Below, piece by piece: positions 54,926 through 64,000 of a stretch of 64,000 nt of DNA; positions within the stretch are counted from its first letter, which is position 1; the number at the start of each line of letters is the position of its first letter. Source of the stretch: Iris pallida (lineage: Eukaryota > Streptophyta > Magnoliopsida > Asparagales > Iridaceae); contig JANAVB010015600.1 in assembly GCA_029216955.1 (NCBI GenBank), positions 37,198,153 to 37,262,152 on the forward strand, written 5' to 3'. Under the pieces are notes generated by a model. It was given only the letters and a program-made list of their open reading frames with translations, was not told the origin of the DNA and did no database searches. The translations under genes were made by a program, and so were the position numbers.

Positions 54926-55800
54926 TATAAATAGTGGCACGGAGAGAAGGTTTGCTCCTCATTCCCTCACGTACTTCCAACATGAACATGGATATGTGGG
55001 TGCATTCTGTTGACGAAGTGCTCCCGAGGGTGAAGATGAGATGTCGTGTTGTCTTCGATGCACTTGAAGGTGACTGTTACATCCAAAAGACGGAGTCGAG
55101 GGCTTCTGAGGCAGGCGAAAGGTGCCTGTTGCATCCAAAGATAAGGATGTTCGGGCCTCGTCTCCGTTATTTCGGAAGAGCCGTAGATCGGAATGGCGGT
55201 GCTAGGCTCTCTCTTCCTTCAAAGTGGGCGCCGCCCATTTTGATTGTGTTGAAAGCTCCTTGTGCCATGATTTCGATCACGGTCTTCCTTGGTCTTTGGA
55301 GGCTCTTTCGAAGCCTCCCCTGGCCACAGCATTTGCGGTGCTCTTCTCTTCCTTGGTTCCAGCCAGAGGGTTAAATGCTTTGCTTGGCGAAGCACTAATC
55401 AGACGAGCCTGGCTGGAAGAGCGGCACATAACTGGGCTCTGCTCGGCCAGGTGAGCCTGGTTGGAAGAGTTGCACATAACTGAGCTGCTGAAGGGATGCA
55501 CATAACTGAGCTGGATGCACATAACTGAGCTGCTAAAGAGATGGTAGGATGCGCCTGGCTGGAGGCGCATGACATCTGTTGCGCCTGGCTGACAGCGCAT
55601 GGTGACTGCTGCGCCTATCGGAAGGCGCATGGTGGTTGCTGCGCCTATCTGGAAGGCGCATGGTGGTTGTTGCGCCTATCTGTAAGGCGCATGGTGGTTG
55701 CTGGATGTAGATCTAGGATCCTTCCTTTGTAGAAATTCTCCTTTGTACCATCTTTTCTAGACATGTAATAGACTTTTATATATAAAATAAAAAGTCCTTC
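54926..55800 (+). other. Possible antisense transcription unit within the E2 LTR
   Basis: On the plus strand, opposite to E2, CTATAAATAG occurs at 54811-54820 and CTATAAATAGTGG at 54926-54938. An open frame begins with ATG at 54934 or, better placed after the TATA, near 54982 (MNMDMWVHSVDEVLPRVKMR), running to 55374. CGCATG repeats and an AT-rich TTTATATATAAAATAAAAAG stretch (55770-55790) follow and could serve as a polyadenylation region. No known domain is seen. It could be chance, but a TATA about 50 bp before an ATG and a 3'-end-like tract in order are noteworthy. Confidence 0.3.
55549..55700. repeat. TGCGCCTATCTGGAAGGCGCATGGTGG tandem repeats
   Basis: Six copies of an about 31-bp unit, each with an inverted GCGCC...GGCGC core followed by ATGGTGGTTG. 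They become more regular toward the right. A cluster of looser copies lies at 54220-54480. Confidence 0.8.
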
Positions 55801-56144
55801 TTCGAATGTCTATGGCTTATTCGTCTGCGTTCTGGCGCATATAATGCCTGGCGCATGGGCTTTCTGGTTGTGAAATTCCATGCTTCTACAAGACCCACTT
55901 CAAAGTTTTCAAAACTTTTGAATAAGTTTTGGAATACTTTGAATAAGAAGCATGGAGGTCAGGGCGTATGATTTTTGGGCGCATGCTTGTTCGGGCGCAT
56001 GCTCCTTTCAGTTGATGATGATGACGCCTTGGTAACCCAAAAGATTAATGATGATCTTTTGGTTGTATTTGTTGTTATCTCCTCACGGAACCCGAAGCGA
56101 CGGCTGAGATTACACGTCATCGGTTCACGCGTGCGACCAAGTCC

Positions 56145-56153
56145 TATAAATAG
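56145..56153 (+). promoter_or_regulatory. TATA box upstream of an antisense ORF head
   Basis: TATAAATAG, followed by a GAGAGAGAGAGAG run, a pyrimidine-rich leader with AAACCCTAAC, and an ATG 104 bp downstream. This arrangement is like an ordinary plant gene 5' end. Confidence 0.45.
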
Positions 56154-56248
56154 GTAAGGGTTGGAGAGAGAGAGAGTTCATCTGCTCTGTGCCTTTGCTT
56201 TCTTTAGAGTTTTTTCTTCAAAACCCTAACTTTTTCTTCTTTGAGAGA

Positions 56249-56281
56249 ATGGCTCCCAAGACTCCTCGCGGCGGTGCCGGC
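56249..56281 (+). pseudogene. Start of an ORF (MAPKTPRGGAG) cut by element B
   Basis: Eleven codons from an ATG in good context (GAGAATGGCT), with a plant-like leader and TATA upstream. Element B begins at the next base, so the rest of the gene would lie beyond B, outside the window. Position and orientation, antisense next to the 3' LTR of a Tat-like element, fit the extra antisense ORFs known in the Tat lineage. A captured host gene start is the alternative. The product is unknown; eleven basic, Pro/Gly-rich residues do not allow naming. Confidence 0.4.
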
Positions 56282-59200
56282 TGTCACGACCCGCTCCCGA
56301 ATAATCGGACACGAGTCGGACACGCCCAGCCTTCATTGTTAGACACAATGAAGTAAGCTGTACCAAGCTAGGGAAACTAACCAGATAAACATGAAAGTAT
56401 AGAATCACAGCAACTATATAATGTGTCCCAACCAGAGTAAAGAGTACAATATCTGAATTTATTACAATTCAACTATAAGTGTCTGCTAGTCTCAATACAT
56501 GAAAAGATAAATGGAAAACTAAATGAAACTAGGCCTCTGCAGCCTCTAGGTCACAAGCAGCTCCAGCTGGCTCAGTAGGGAAGGCAGTATCCTGCCCATA
56601 GTATGTGTCACACAAAGCCTCCATCTCACCTATCATAACATATCCAGTCAGGAGCGGAGCAAGTACAATTCTAGGTAATGAACAAGACATCATGAAATGA
56701 AGTACAAGGGAACATGGAAAGTACAGGAAAATACAGGTGAATAAGTACATGAAGAACAGGGTAAAGTACATGAAAGAACATGAATGTAAGAGCATGAATG
56801 AACATGATATGTAAGCACCTGAAAGAACATGATATCACAGGAAATAAGTACAAGGAAATCTCCTGAACATGTGTGTAATGCATTTGAAATATAACTAACT
56901 ATGTGACCGGCTAGGGTAAGCACCTGAAAGCACCTGAAAGCACCTGAAAGCACATGAATGGTGACTTAGGACCCGCGTGCACGATGCGGGGTCTAAGCTA
57001 AAACACACCTGAGTTGTTACTTGGGATTGGTCACATAGATAGTATATTTCCCCTCCCCAGATACAAGTAATAAGCACAAGAGAACAAGAGCACCAGAAAG
57101 AACATGTCGTGTTGCAATTGTGTCACTCAAGGAAGTACAGGGAAGATAATGTAAAGTACAAAACCGTAGAGTGTACTTGCCTGGCTCCAGGAAAGTACAA
57201 GTAGGCAATAGAGTCGGATATCCTCCTGCTGTATAATTACAGTTGATAAGTCAACAATGTAGGTAAAACTTCTAGTCTAAAGATCACTATAACAACTTGT
57301 TTAAACTTCCATCTTATCTATTCATAAACTATAAGTTACCAATTATACTACTACAATAATGATAGGTATTTCTACTACAACAAAACTTGGTTAAACACTA
57401 ACTTATCTATACATAAACTATCACTTACTATTTCTACAAAAATTATCCTAAACTTATGAGAGTATCTATCATTAATTTCCTTATAAAGCAAATACCTAAA
57501 CTTGCTAATAGACCCCAGGTTAAATCCAACAAGGAATTATACCATTTGGTCTCAACAGAACATGGGACATGGGTCAGTTCAATCCAGGCAACTCTGATAT
57601 CAGCCTTACATACATACTCCTAGATGTCAATACTCATTAGTCTCATAATAGTCCCTAAACAGTTCATTAATTTACACATGGGACTGTTCAGTCCATAGCC
57701 AAAAATCTCAGGTTTGTCTTGAAACAAAACTGGACTTAATGTCCAAACTCAACAGACTTCCCCCATAATATCTAATTCAGTTTAAAGTATTGAAACAGGA
57801 ATTAAGGTGCCCAGGTTCATCTAATTGCCAAACCATGAATGAAATCTCATGTTATAAAAAAATGACAAACTAATCTAGGAATTTAGTGACAGTGCTAAAA
57901 CATCCAGGTTTAAAACAGATAACTCCTACACATCAGTTAACCCAGGTAAGCAATCCTGCCCAGGTTCATCTATTTCAACTAACTCCCAACTAATCATGGG
58001 GATTGATCTTTCAGTCAAGCCAACACCTAACTGCCCTCAAACTCAATGTAACCTGGTATCAGTATGTCAGTAATCCCATAATTTAGTCCAGGTCTCCAAA
58101 TTATAAACAACATGAGTGGAAATCTGCAGTTTGTAGATTTAAAACTGAAGTTAATAGTGAGATGCCCTCTCATTATCAACTTAAATTCAACTCTCAAACT
58201 CAGGTTTCAGCCCACATTACTCCTTTGTTTCCCAAGACCTGGACTATGGATAACCCCACAATTGAACTGATCACCACAGTTAACATCATTAAGAATCAAT
58301 CCCCAATCAAACTTGAGATTAAAACAAAATGAATCAAGTATAAATGATCCCAAATTTAGAATTGACTGAAAAGCTATGCAAGGAACTCATCAACCCAGTT
58401 GAGCAATTTGCACCCATGTTAGTTCCAGTTTTCACTAAACTAACAAGTGCACATCAGGTTCAGGAAAACAAGCAAGTTATGCACAGTATTAGAGTTCAGT
58501 AACATGAACCCAGCAATGTATAAGTGCTCAAGTTCATTTCAATTGGATTGATTCTCAGATTTAGCCACAATCCCAGTTGTAAAGGGTAGCTAGATCCCAC
58601 AACTAATTCTCAGGTTTCCCTGAGACACAACAGTCACCTGAGTTGCTTCCCAGGTCCAAGAATACTATCTCACAATTGTCACACAAGCCCCCAATCCCAG
58701 GACTTTGGGTTCTCATAATAAACAACCTGAACATAAGTCCAGGTCAGTCTAAATCCCAAAACTAGAGCATAACATCTCGATTACTGAGATAAACTCCCAG
58801 TTCCAGAATCAATCTTCTCCCACACTGCAAGGCAGTTGTCCTCAAGATTGATTCAGCAAAAATAATAATCAATCGATTGAACCCTCAATCCCAATGATCA
58901 GGTTCACTACTGAACCAGAATGCCCACATAATCAGGTTCATAACTGAACCAATTGTCTGCAAAACCATGTATTCGAATCTCGATTACCACATGAGCTACA
59001 TAACTCAATAAACTAATAGTATACAAGAATATGGAAGGTTACCTGATGGTGCTGTCACAGTATTAAACCAAGTCTCAACTCAACTATTCCTCAATCAGAT
59101 GGATCCAAAATCCTCTGAAACAAAGGATCAAACAGGTTGCAATCATAGATTAATTCTAAGCCAGGAAATGATTAGATCTACTCTATGAAGATCGAGTTCT

Positions 59201-60070
59201 AAAAGTGCTCACCAAATCAAGGATCAACTTAACAACAATGATTTCAATGATTCCACGAATTTCCCGAGTAGAACTGAATCAATAGTCCAAGCATTCCAAT
59301 TGATCGAAAATAAGAATTAATTTAGAAGAACAGAGTATCAAAGGGATTGGATGAGCTCAACTCACCAATTCAGATCTACACGAGAAGAATAAGCACTCAA
59401 TCAATTATCGAATCTCTCGATAATTCTTCGCACTTGCCATGAAAGAATAGTAATCCATCAGCAAAGGAAAACGAAAGGGACCAAGATCAAATAAAAGTCG
59501 ATCACACCAGGATTCGAGTTCGAAATTCTTACCACCAGTAATTCCTTGGATCGAACGCCAATGATCACCACGTTCCTGCTATCGTCAGGATCTCCAACTG
59601 CTGCTATCCCTTCTTCATCCTTCCACCATTGCCATGGAAACTCCTCTAGAGCTAACTTGTGGAATTTTTTTGGAAAGAAGAATGGAATGACTGATCAAGG
59701 AGAAGGAAGGGGGTTTAAATAGGTTGTTAGAGTGGGGTCTCCCATGAATTCGAATGGAGGGAAAATTTGGGAGAGCACATGGCTCTGACAAGGTTGTTAG
59801 AACGGTGGAGATTCAAATTTCCCCTGTTCTTTCGAACAGCTGGTCTTCTCCACAGTGAAGGTGAAGGCCAATGGAAAAATGGAAAAACCTTAACAGAATG
59901 GTTTAAAAAGAATTGGTTCTTAAAGTCTTGGTTTTAAAGTCTTAAAGAAAGCCCAACTTGCTAAGGCCCAAGAAGTTGGTTTGGTTAAAAAAAAAATATT
60001 GAAGTACTAACTTAGAAATATCAGGGAAAATATTTTAGAGATAACAAAATTTCTGGGAAGTGGAGTTACA
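56282..60070 (-). repeat. 3' LTR of B (3789 bp)
   Basis: Plus view TGTCACGACCCGCTCCCG to AAGTGGAGTTACA. It contains a cluster of AAGCACCTGA and GAACATGA words (56690-56960), a long stretch (57500-58950) dense in CAGGTT/CCAGGT words, and a minus-strand CTATTTAAACC (59713-59723) as a weak TATA about 350 bp inside the U3 edge. No coding sequence is supported in these 3.8 kb. Confidence 0.85.
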
Positions 60071-60076
60071 AATATT

Positions 60077-60084
60077 CCCCCCCC
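60077..60084 (-). other. Polypurine tract of B
   Basis: GGGGGGGG followed by AATATT on the minus strand, six bases before the LTR start TGTAACTCC. Confidence 0.8.
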
Positions 60085-60211
60085 AAAAAAATTTCGTCCT
60101 CGAAATTTAATGATCAAAATAGATATCTGCAATTCTCAAAAGATTTAACACCAGTTTATTTATTGAAAAGAAAAAAAAATATAGACTTCCCAAAAATAGA
60201 GTACAATCAAA

Positions 60212-60758
60212 TCAACCAAACAGGTTGGGATAGCGCTCCCGCATCTCATCCTCGCGCTCCCACGTGGACTCCCCTGGAGAATGATGTCTCCACATGACAC
60301 GGACAAGGGGAATGATCTGGCTCCTCAGACGCTTCTCCCTCCGGTCGAGGATCTCTACTGGCTGCTCCTCGTAAGTCAATCTCGGGCCCAACTCTAGCTC
60401 GGAATAGTCCACCACATGGCTGGGGTCTGGAATGTATCGTCGAAGCTGGGATATGTGGAAAACATCGTGCACTCCCTCCAACCTAGCTGGAAGCGCTAGT
60501 CGATATGCCACCTCGCCAATCCGTGTCGTCACATCAAATGGTCCGATGAATCTCGGACTGAGCTTTCTGCCTCTGGAGAACCGAATGACGCCTCTGATTG
60601 GTGAGATCTTCTGGAACACCCTATCGCCAACCGCAAACTCAAGTGGATGTCTGCTGCTGTCCGCCCAGTGCTTCCGTCGATCCTGTGCTACTCCGAGATG
60701 CTCTTTGAGCCTTGAGACCTTGTACGATAATTACACACAAGAAGTTGGAATAACATGA
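60212..60758 (-). CDS. Pol C-terminus of B: integrase tail with chromodomain-like end
   Basis: Minus-strand reading from about 60722: KVSRLKEHLGVAQDRRK, HWADSSRHPLEFAVGDRVF, then open from 60619: SPIRGVIRFSRGRKLSPRFI, GPFDVTTRIGEVAYRLALP, VFHISQLRRYIPDPSHVV, EEQPVEILDRREKRLRSQII and VRVMWRHHSPGESTWERED. This is the C-terminal integrase segment (GPF box) and the chromodomain-like tail (VEILDRREKxLR...VxWxxHxxxEATWE) of Del/Tekay chromoviruses, where the chromodomain guides insertion to chromatin. Everything upstream is deleted near 60722. The frame is intact, but a start codon is not obvious before 60619. Confidence 0.85.
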
Positions 60759-61121
60759 TCAACAATGGTTAGGTATCAAATAGGCACGAGATAAAATGAA
60801 GTTCAATTACAACTTAGAGGAACAAAATCACGAAGACAACTATTAAATACGATCAAAAATTGATAGTTTAACACAGGTAGACTAAAACAAGATAGAAAAT
60901 CATGGTCAGATAGACATGACTTAAGATCAAAGTTTAGACAAGTCACAACGAAGTTCGGAACCACAATCTGGTAATATACAATTTTGAGGAATTCAATGAT
61001 ATAACGATAAAGTGCTAGAAGGAAAATTTAGCAAGGATTGATTGAGAAGACGTACGCAATACTCAGGAGATACAGTATCAAATCAGAATGAACTTGTAAG
61101 GATCTGTGATTCTCAAAAAAA

Positions 61122-62640
61122 CTAATAATCATATGAAAAGGGATTATAGTCTCCAGAATATCCAAGAACATGTTGGTATCTGAAATCACTTTGCTTAGAA
61201 TCCCTACCCCGCCAGTATGTATCTGACTGCAGTGGACTTTTGGCTCCGTGACTCAAATAACAATATGTCTCCAAATACTCTATCAACCTTATCCATTTTC
61301 CAACAATCATTGACGAAACAACTCAAGAAATCAAGATATGAAGAATATGACAAATCTCGTCAATACTCGAAAACCTATGGGTGTCTGAAATTACTTCAAC
61401 TTAGAGTTCCTACCTCGCCAGTGCGCTACTGGCTGCAGTGAACCCTCAGTCTCCATAATCCAGCTAATGGCTGCAGCGCGCAACTGTCATGCCATAGTAG
61501 GTCATCGAATAGCCTCTCGACTTTATCCCTAGGAATTTCAAAAGAGTTTCAAGGAGTTCAAAATGAGTTTCAATAGTCCAAGTCACGGAATGGTGAAGTT
61601 AGTTGACTGTTAGAATACATAAATTTATTAGGTACTAAAAATGACAAGGGATCCAAAAAGGACAGCCAGGGAGATTTAAAATTTCAGACAGGACGAAGTT
61701 TTAAATTATGACGGAATAGCAACTGATATCTAGAATGGTAACAAGATTCCACATATGGGACGTTATCTCGAAAGGATAACAGAGTCTCGAAGGACGAACT
61801 AAAGCAAGGTATCAGATAAGAATAAAATCCCGTACTGGAAACAAGTTTCAATAAAATCTCGAATAACAATAAAATCTCGAGCAAAACTTGAATAGAAAAC
61901 GAAATCTCCAATAAGGTATACAGTGGAAAATAAAAAATCAAGTATCAACAAAGTCGTGAATAAGGAACAAATTCTCGAATAGAAAATCTCAATGAGGAGA
62001 CGAGTTGCGAGTAGGAACTGAAATTCAAAGTCCGGTAAATCTTGGATGGGAGGCAAAATCACGAATAAAATAAAGTCTCGAAATAGGAAACAGGATCTTA
62101 AATTCTCGAATGGAATCAAGTTATGAGTAGGAAAAGAATCAATGGGTGAGTAAAATAATATCCATGAAACAAGCGATACCTCAAATAGGGAACAAGATCG
62201 AAGCAAAGTTGTGAACGGAATAATTTCCAAGTAGAAACAAGCCACGTAGGAAACGAATCTCACATAGGGAACAGGTCGAAACCGAAGTTTTCAAACGATG
62301 TCTTGAATGGTGAATAGAAACAAGTATTGAATAAAAATCAAATTCCAACTATCCCCAAAGAGGAAACTGAACTTCGGAAAGAAAACAAAATTTACAAATT
62401 GTAACTAGTCCTAAATAGGAAACAAAATTCCTGAGTAGAATCTCGAAAAGAGCAAGGTTACGAAGAATGGATTGGAGGAGTACCAATCAACGAATAGGAA
62501 ACAATATCTCGAGTTAAGTTTCGAATACCAACCAAGATTCCAAAATAGAAAACAAGAAGTTCCAAGAAATGGTCTAGATGCTAAAAGAAATTTAAGAAAA
62601 ACTAGGCTGCTAATCAAGATACATGGTTTTTCCAACCATG
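61122..62640. repeat. Noncoding repeats in the middle of B
   Basis: 61135-61270 and 61325-61470 are two copies of an about 190-bp unit (GTVTCTGAAAT...CTTAGARTYCCTACC, CGCCAGTR, CTGCAGTG). From about 61800 to 62600 there is an A-rich array of 20-30 bp words around GAATAGGAAACAARATCTCG in many degenerate forms. Frames open across it on the minus strand are Phe/Leu-rich repeats and are not taken as genes. 60760-61120 shows nothing recognisable. Confidence 0.7.
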
Positions 62641-62695
62641 CAAAAATCTTCAGTCTATAGTCTGTCTTCAGTATTCCTCCGGAATGGAAATCTCT

Positions 62696-63385
62696 CTAAC
62701 CTTCTTCAATTGTCCTTACATAGGTTGATCCCTGCGGTAGTGCTTCATGTGATTGTTGCATCTGGAGAGGCGGTCCCCCTTGTTGTAGGCCTGGTGCTTC
62801 TCGCGTTCGTCCTTGGGCAGCGTGATCAGTGGCCTCCGGGCAGTTCTTGACTTGGTGGGCAGACGATCTGCAGTGCAGGCATAGCCTCCGTCTTTTGCGG
62901 CACTCTTCATAGTGGCATCCTGAGAGGTGGCAGAAATTGTAAATGATTGTCGGCTGGATCTGAATCTGGATCTCCCGCTGGGGCTGAAGTGCAGGGTTCT
63001 GGCAGGAATATATGGCTGCTGGCATGCTGGCTGCTGAGATCTGCTCCTGATGATGCGACTGGTGATGTGACCGAAGAAACGCTGACAGAGTGTTGTGATG
63101 CTTTGCGGGTCCAGGGTAGTTGTTGTCTTTGTCATAAATCTTCATGTCTTTCATGAGCTTCAGCTTCCGGTTTCGTTCCATTGTCTGCGTTACATTCTGA
63201 ATCTCCAGGCTGGTGGCTCTAATCTTTAGAGAAGTCGGATCCTCACATGCTGGGATGATCTTCAGTGGCGGCTTCAGGTTCTCGATCGGCTCTCTGGTGC
63301 AAGATATACGCTTGGTGTCGGAAAAGTCCAAGTGTCTGAGCGTCTGGAAATCAGAAGTCCTTCCTGGCTCGGAGAGTGTATCCAC
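62696..63385 (-). CDS. Gag-like ORF of B with zinc knuckle (229 residues)
   Basis: Starts MDTLSEPGRTSDFQTLRHLD. Residues 1-90 are charged with no recognised fold, residues 90-150 Gln/His-rich (SHHQSHHQEQISAASMPAA, REIQIQIQP), then CHLSGCHYEECRKRRRLCLH and CLHCRSSAHQVKNC, the latter a complete CX2CX4HX4C knuckle (62830-62871). A Gln/Gly-rich tail follows. Only the knuckle part of a normal chromovirus gag is clear; the capsid domain seen in A (residues around AHDWW) is missing. It may bind RNA but probably cannot form particles alone. The frame is intact in a young element. Confidence 0.65.
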   Translation of the reverse strand: MDTLSEPGRTSDFQTLRHLDFSDTKRISCTREPIENLKPPLKIIPACEDPTSLKIRATSLEIQNVTQTMERNRKLKLMKDMKIYDKDNNYPGPAKHHNTLSAFLRSHHQSHHQEQISAASMPAAIYSCQNPALQPQREIQIQIQPTIIYNFCHLSGCHYEECRKRRRLCLHCRSSAHQVKNCPEATDHAAQGRTREAPGLQQGGPPLQMQQSHEALPQGSTYVRTIEEG

Positions 63386-63749
63386 AAGTCTGACTTGGAA
63401 AGGGTGGCCTGCTTCCTCTGGTTGTCAAGGGACTCTTCAAACGTCTCCGTCAACTACGTACTACCCATGGGGATAGTAGAGTGGTAGAAGGTAGTGGAAG
63501 CTCGGAACGTCAAGTGCAGATGAATTGACAGTTCTGGTGTCGCATGCTTTTGAACTATCTGCAAAACAGAAAACTGTTAAAATAACCTAGACCTATATAC
63601 AACAAGTGTTTATAGAATATCAAAATACCTGATACACCTGATATACCTGATATACCCTTATTTCTCGATTTTCCTATGCTGTGATCAAGTTTCCCTAGTG
63701 TAAATCAAGTCCCCCAATAGTACGCTAAGACCTAGGTACCATTAGGAAG

Positions 63750-63768
63750 GACCTGCATGGGCCACCAC
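63750..63768 (-). other. Probable primer-binding site of B
   Basis: TGGTGGCCCATGCAGGTCC on the minus strand, eight bases after the LTR end. It has the TGG start of a site complementary to a tRNA CCA end and is shared with element A (TGATGGCCCATACAGG). The tRNA was not identified. Confidence 0.55.
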
Positions 63769-63776
63769 TAAAAACA

Positions 63777-64000
63777 TGTCACGACCCGCTCCCGAATAAT
63801 CGGACACGAGTCGGACACGCCCAGCCTTCATTGTTAGACACAATGAAGTAAGCTGTACCAAGCTAGGGAAACTAACCAGATAAACATGAAAGTATAGAAT
63901 CACAGCAACTATATAATGTGTCCCAACCAGAGTAAAGAGTACAATATCTGAATTTATTACAATTCAACTATAAGTGTCTGCTAGTCTCAATACATGAAAA
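63777..64000 (-). repeat. 5' LTR of B, first 224 bp in plus view
   Basis: Identical to 56282-56505 at every position I compared. The rest lies beyond the window. Confidence 0.93.

Larger units (their letters stand above)
53568..55890 (-). repeat. LTR of E2 (2323 bp), same group as E
   Basis: Starts TGTTTGCCATTAAAATTG and ends CCATGCTTCTACA, both as in E. Right of it ARGACCCMCTTCAAAGTTT continues like E's polypurine region, so this is the 3' LTR of a minus-strand element whose body extends right. Minus-strand TATA TATAAATAG is at 53886-53894. It contains many GGCGCATGG words (54220-54480, 55550-55700) where E has GCCGCATG. GTATT (53563-53567) would be the target duplication; the partner is outside the window. 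Confidence 0.82.
55891..56281 (-). other. 3' internal region of E2 up to the B insertion
   Basis: The first 65 bp align with E at 35118-35182, including AATAAGAAGCATGG. Then come GGGCGCATGC words and sequence not seen in E. The stretch from 56141 looks like the head of a gene on the opposite strand. B cuts it at 56281. Confidence 0.65.
56282..64000 (-). mobile_element. Large-LTR gypsy element B, non-autonomous, very young
   Basis: LTR 56282-60070 (3.79 kb) and the first 224 bp of the second LTR from 63777. These 224 bp are identical in both copies. Internal part 60071-63776 on the minus strand: leader with primer site, a gag-like ORF with zinc knuckle, about 2 kb of noncoding repeats, and the end of pol with a chromodomain-like tail. 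Protease, RT, RNase H and the integrase core are absent. CCGGC (56277-56281) is the left target site; the right one is outside the window. The 3' LTR/polypurine arrangement and LTR ends link it to solo LTR F. Confidence 0.85.

Noticed and set aside
53568..55890. E2 LTR as a solo LTR
   Set aside because: Flanks GTATT and AGACC do not match, and the right flank continues like E's polypurine region, so internal sequence follows.
61799..62263. 154-residue Phe/Leu/Ile-rich ORF on the minus strand
   Set aside because: It follows the A-rich degenerate array of B; hydrophobic residues come from TTY/TTR codons of the repeats, not from a membrane protein.

Overview
The window reads as plant nuclear DNA, almost certainly from an angiosperm. 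It is built nearly entirely of LTR retrotransposons of both superfamilies, nested several layers deep. Plant-type intron relics, primer-binding sites of the TTGGTATCAGAGC kind, plant TATA boxes (TATAAATAG) and plant snRNA-type promoter motifs support this. I see no intact host gene, no rRNA or tRNA gene and no CRISPR array. The species cannot be told from the sequence.

Layout. (1) 1-7134: a plus-strand Ty1/copia element with a 1.4 kb LTR and a nearly complete gag-pol broken by one stop and one frameshift. (2) 7135-23828: older host-like DNA with exon fragments of at least three unrelated genes on the plus strand (condensin CAP-H, V-ATPase subunit A, HOP/STI1). It is interrupted by a minus-strand Ty3/gypsy element (9490-18115, target duplication TGCAC) and by a solo gypsy LTR (18819-21939, target duplication CTAAT). 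(3) 23829 to the window end: a stack of insertions. A gypsy LTR (23829-25361) is cut by another LTR (25362-26270). That LTR is cut by plus-strand copia element C (left LTR 26271-27179, body 49667-53409, right LTR stub 53410-53567). C is cut at its own LTR/primer-site junction by minus-strand copia element D (27187-49666). D carries solo gypsy LTR F (30253-32632, target duplication ATGGG) and the 10.7 kb element E (33214-43915, target duplication ATAAG). C's right LTR is cut by E2 (53568-56281), and E2 is cut by B (56282 to beyond the window end).

C and D look like Sireviruses: copia pol, coiled-coil and His-rich gag extension, arrays of polypurine tracts before the 3' LTR, and in D an extra ORF between pol and the 3' LTR. 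A, B, F, the solo LTR and the LTR at 23829 resemble large-LTR chromoviruses (Tekay/Del type). E, E2 and the LTR at 25362 form a Tat/Ogre-like group. E encodes gag and protease but has tandem repeats where reverse transcriptase and integrase should be. B also lacks polymerase, yet its two LTRs are identical over the 224 bp visible, so it moved recently and must have used enzymes from elsewhere.

The points most worth following up are: snRNA-type USE+TATA promoters at the extreme 5' ends of two unrelated LTR families; a gag-coding fragment duplicated into the LTR of E; a start codon in E's LTR whose frame runs through the primer-binding site; tRNA-like A-box/B-box modules repeated in the LTR of A; an almost spacer-free inverted LTR junction near 27180; a gene-like head running antisense in E2; and the multi-gene fragment block, which could be a Helitron. 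All family names rest on reading motifs by eye; no search was run.
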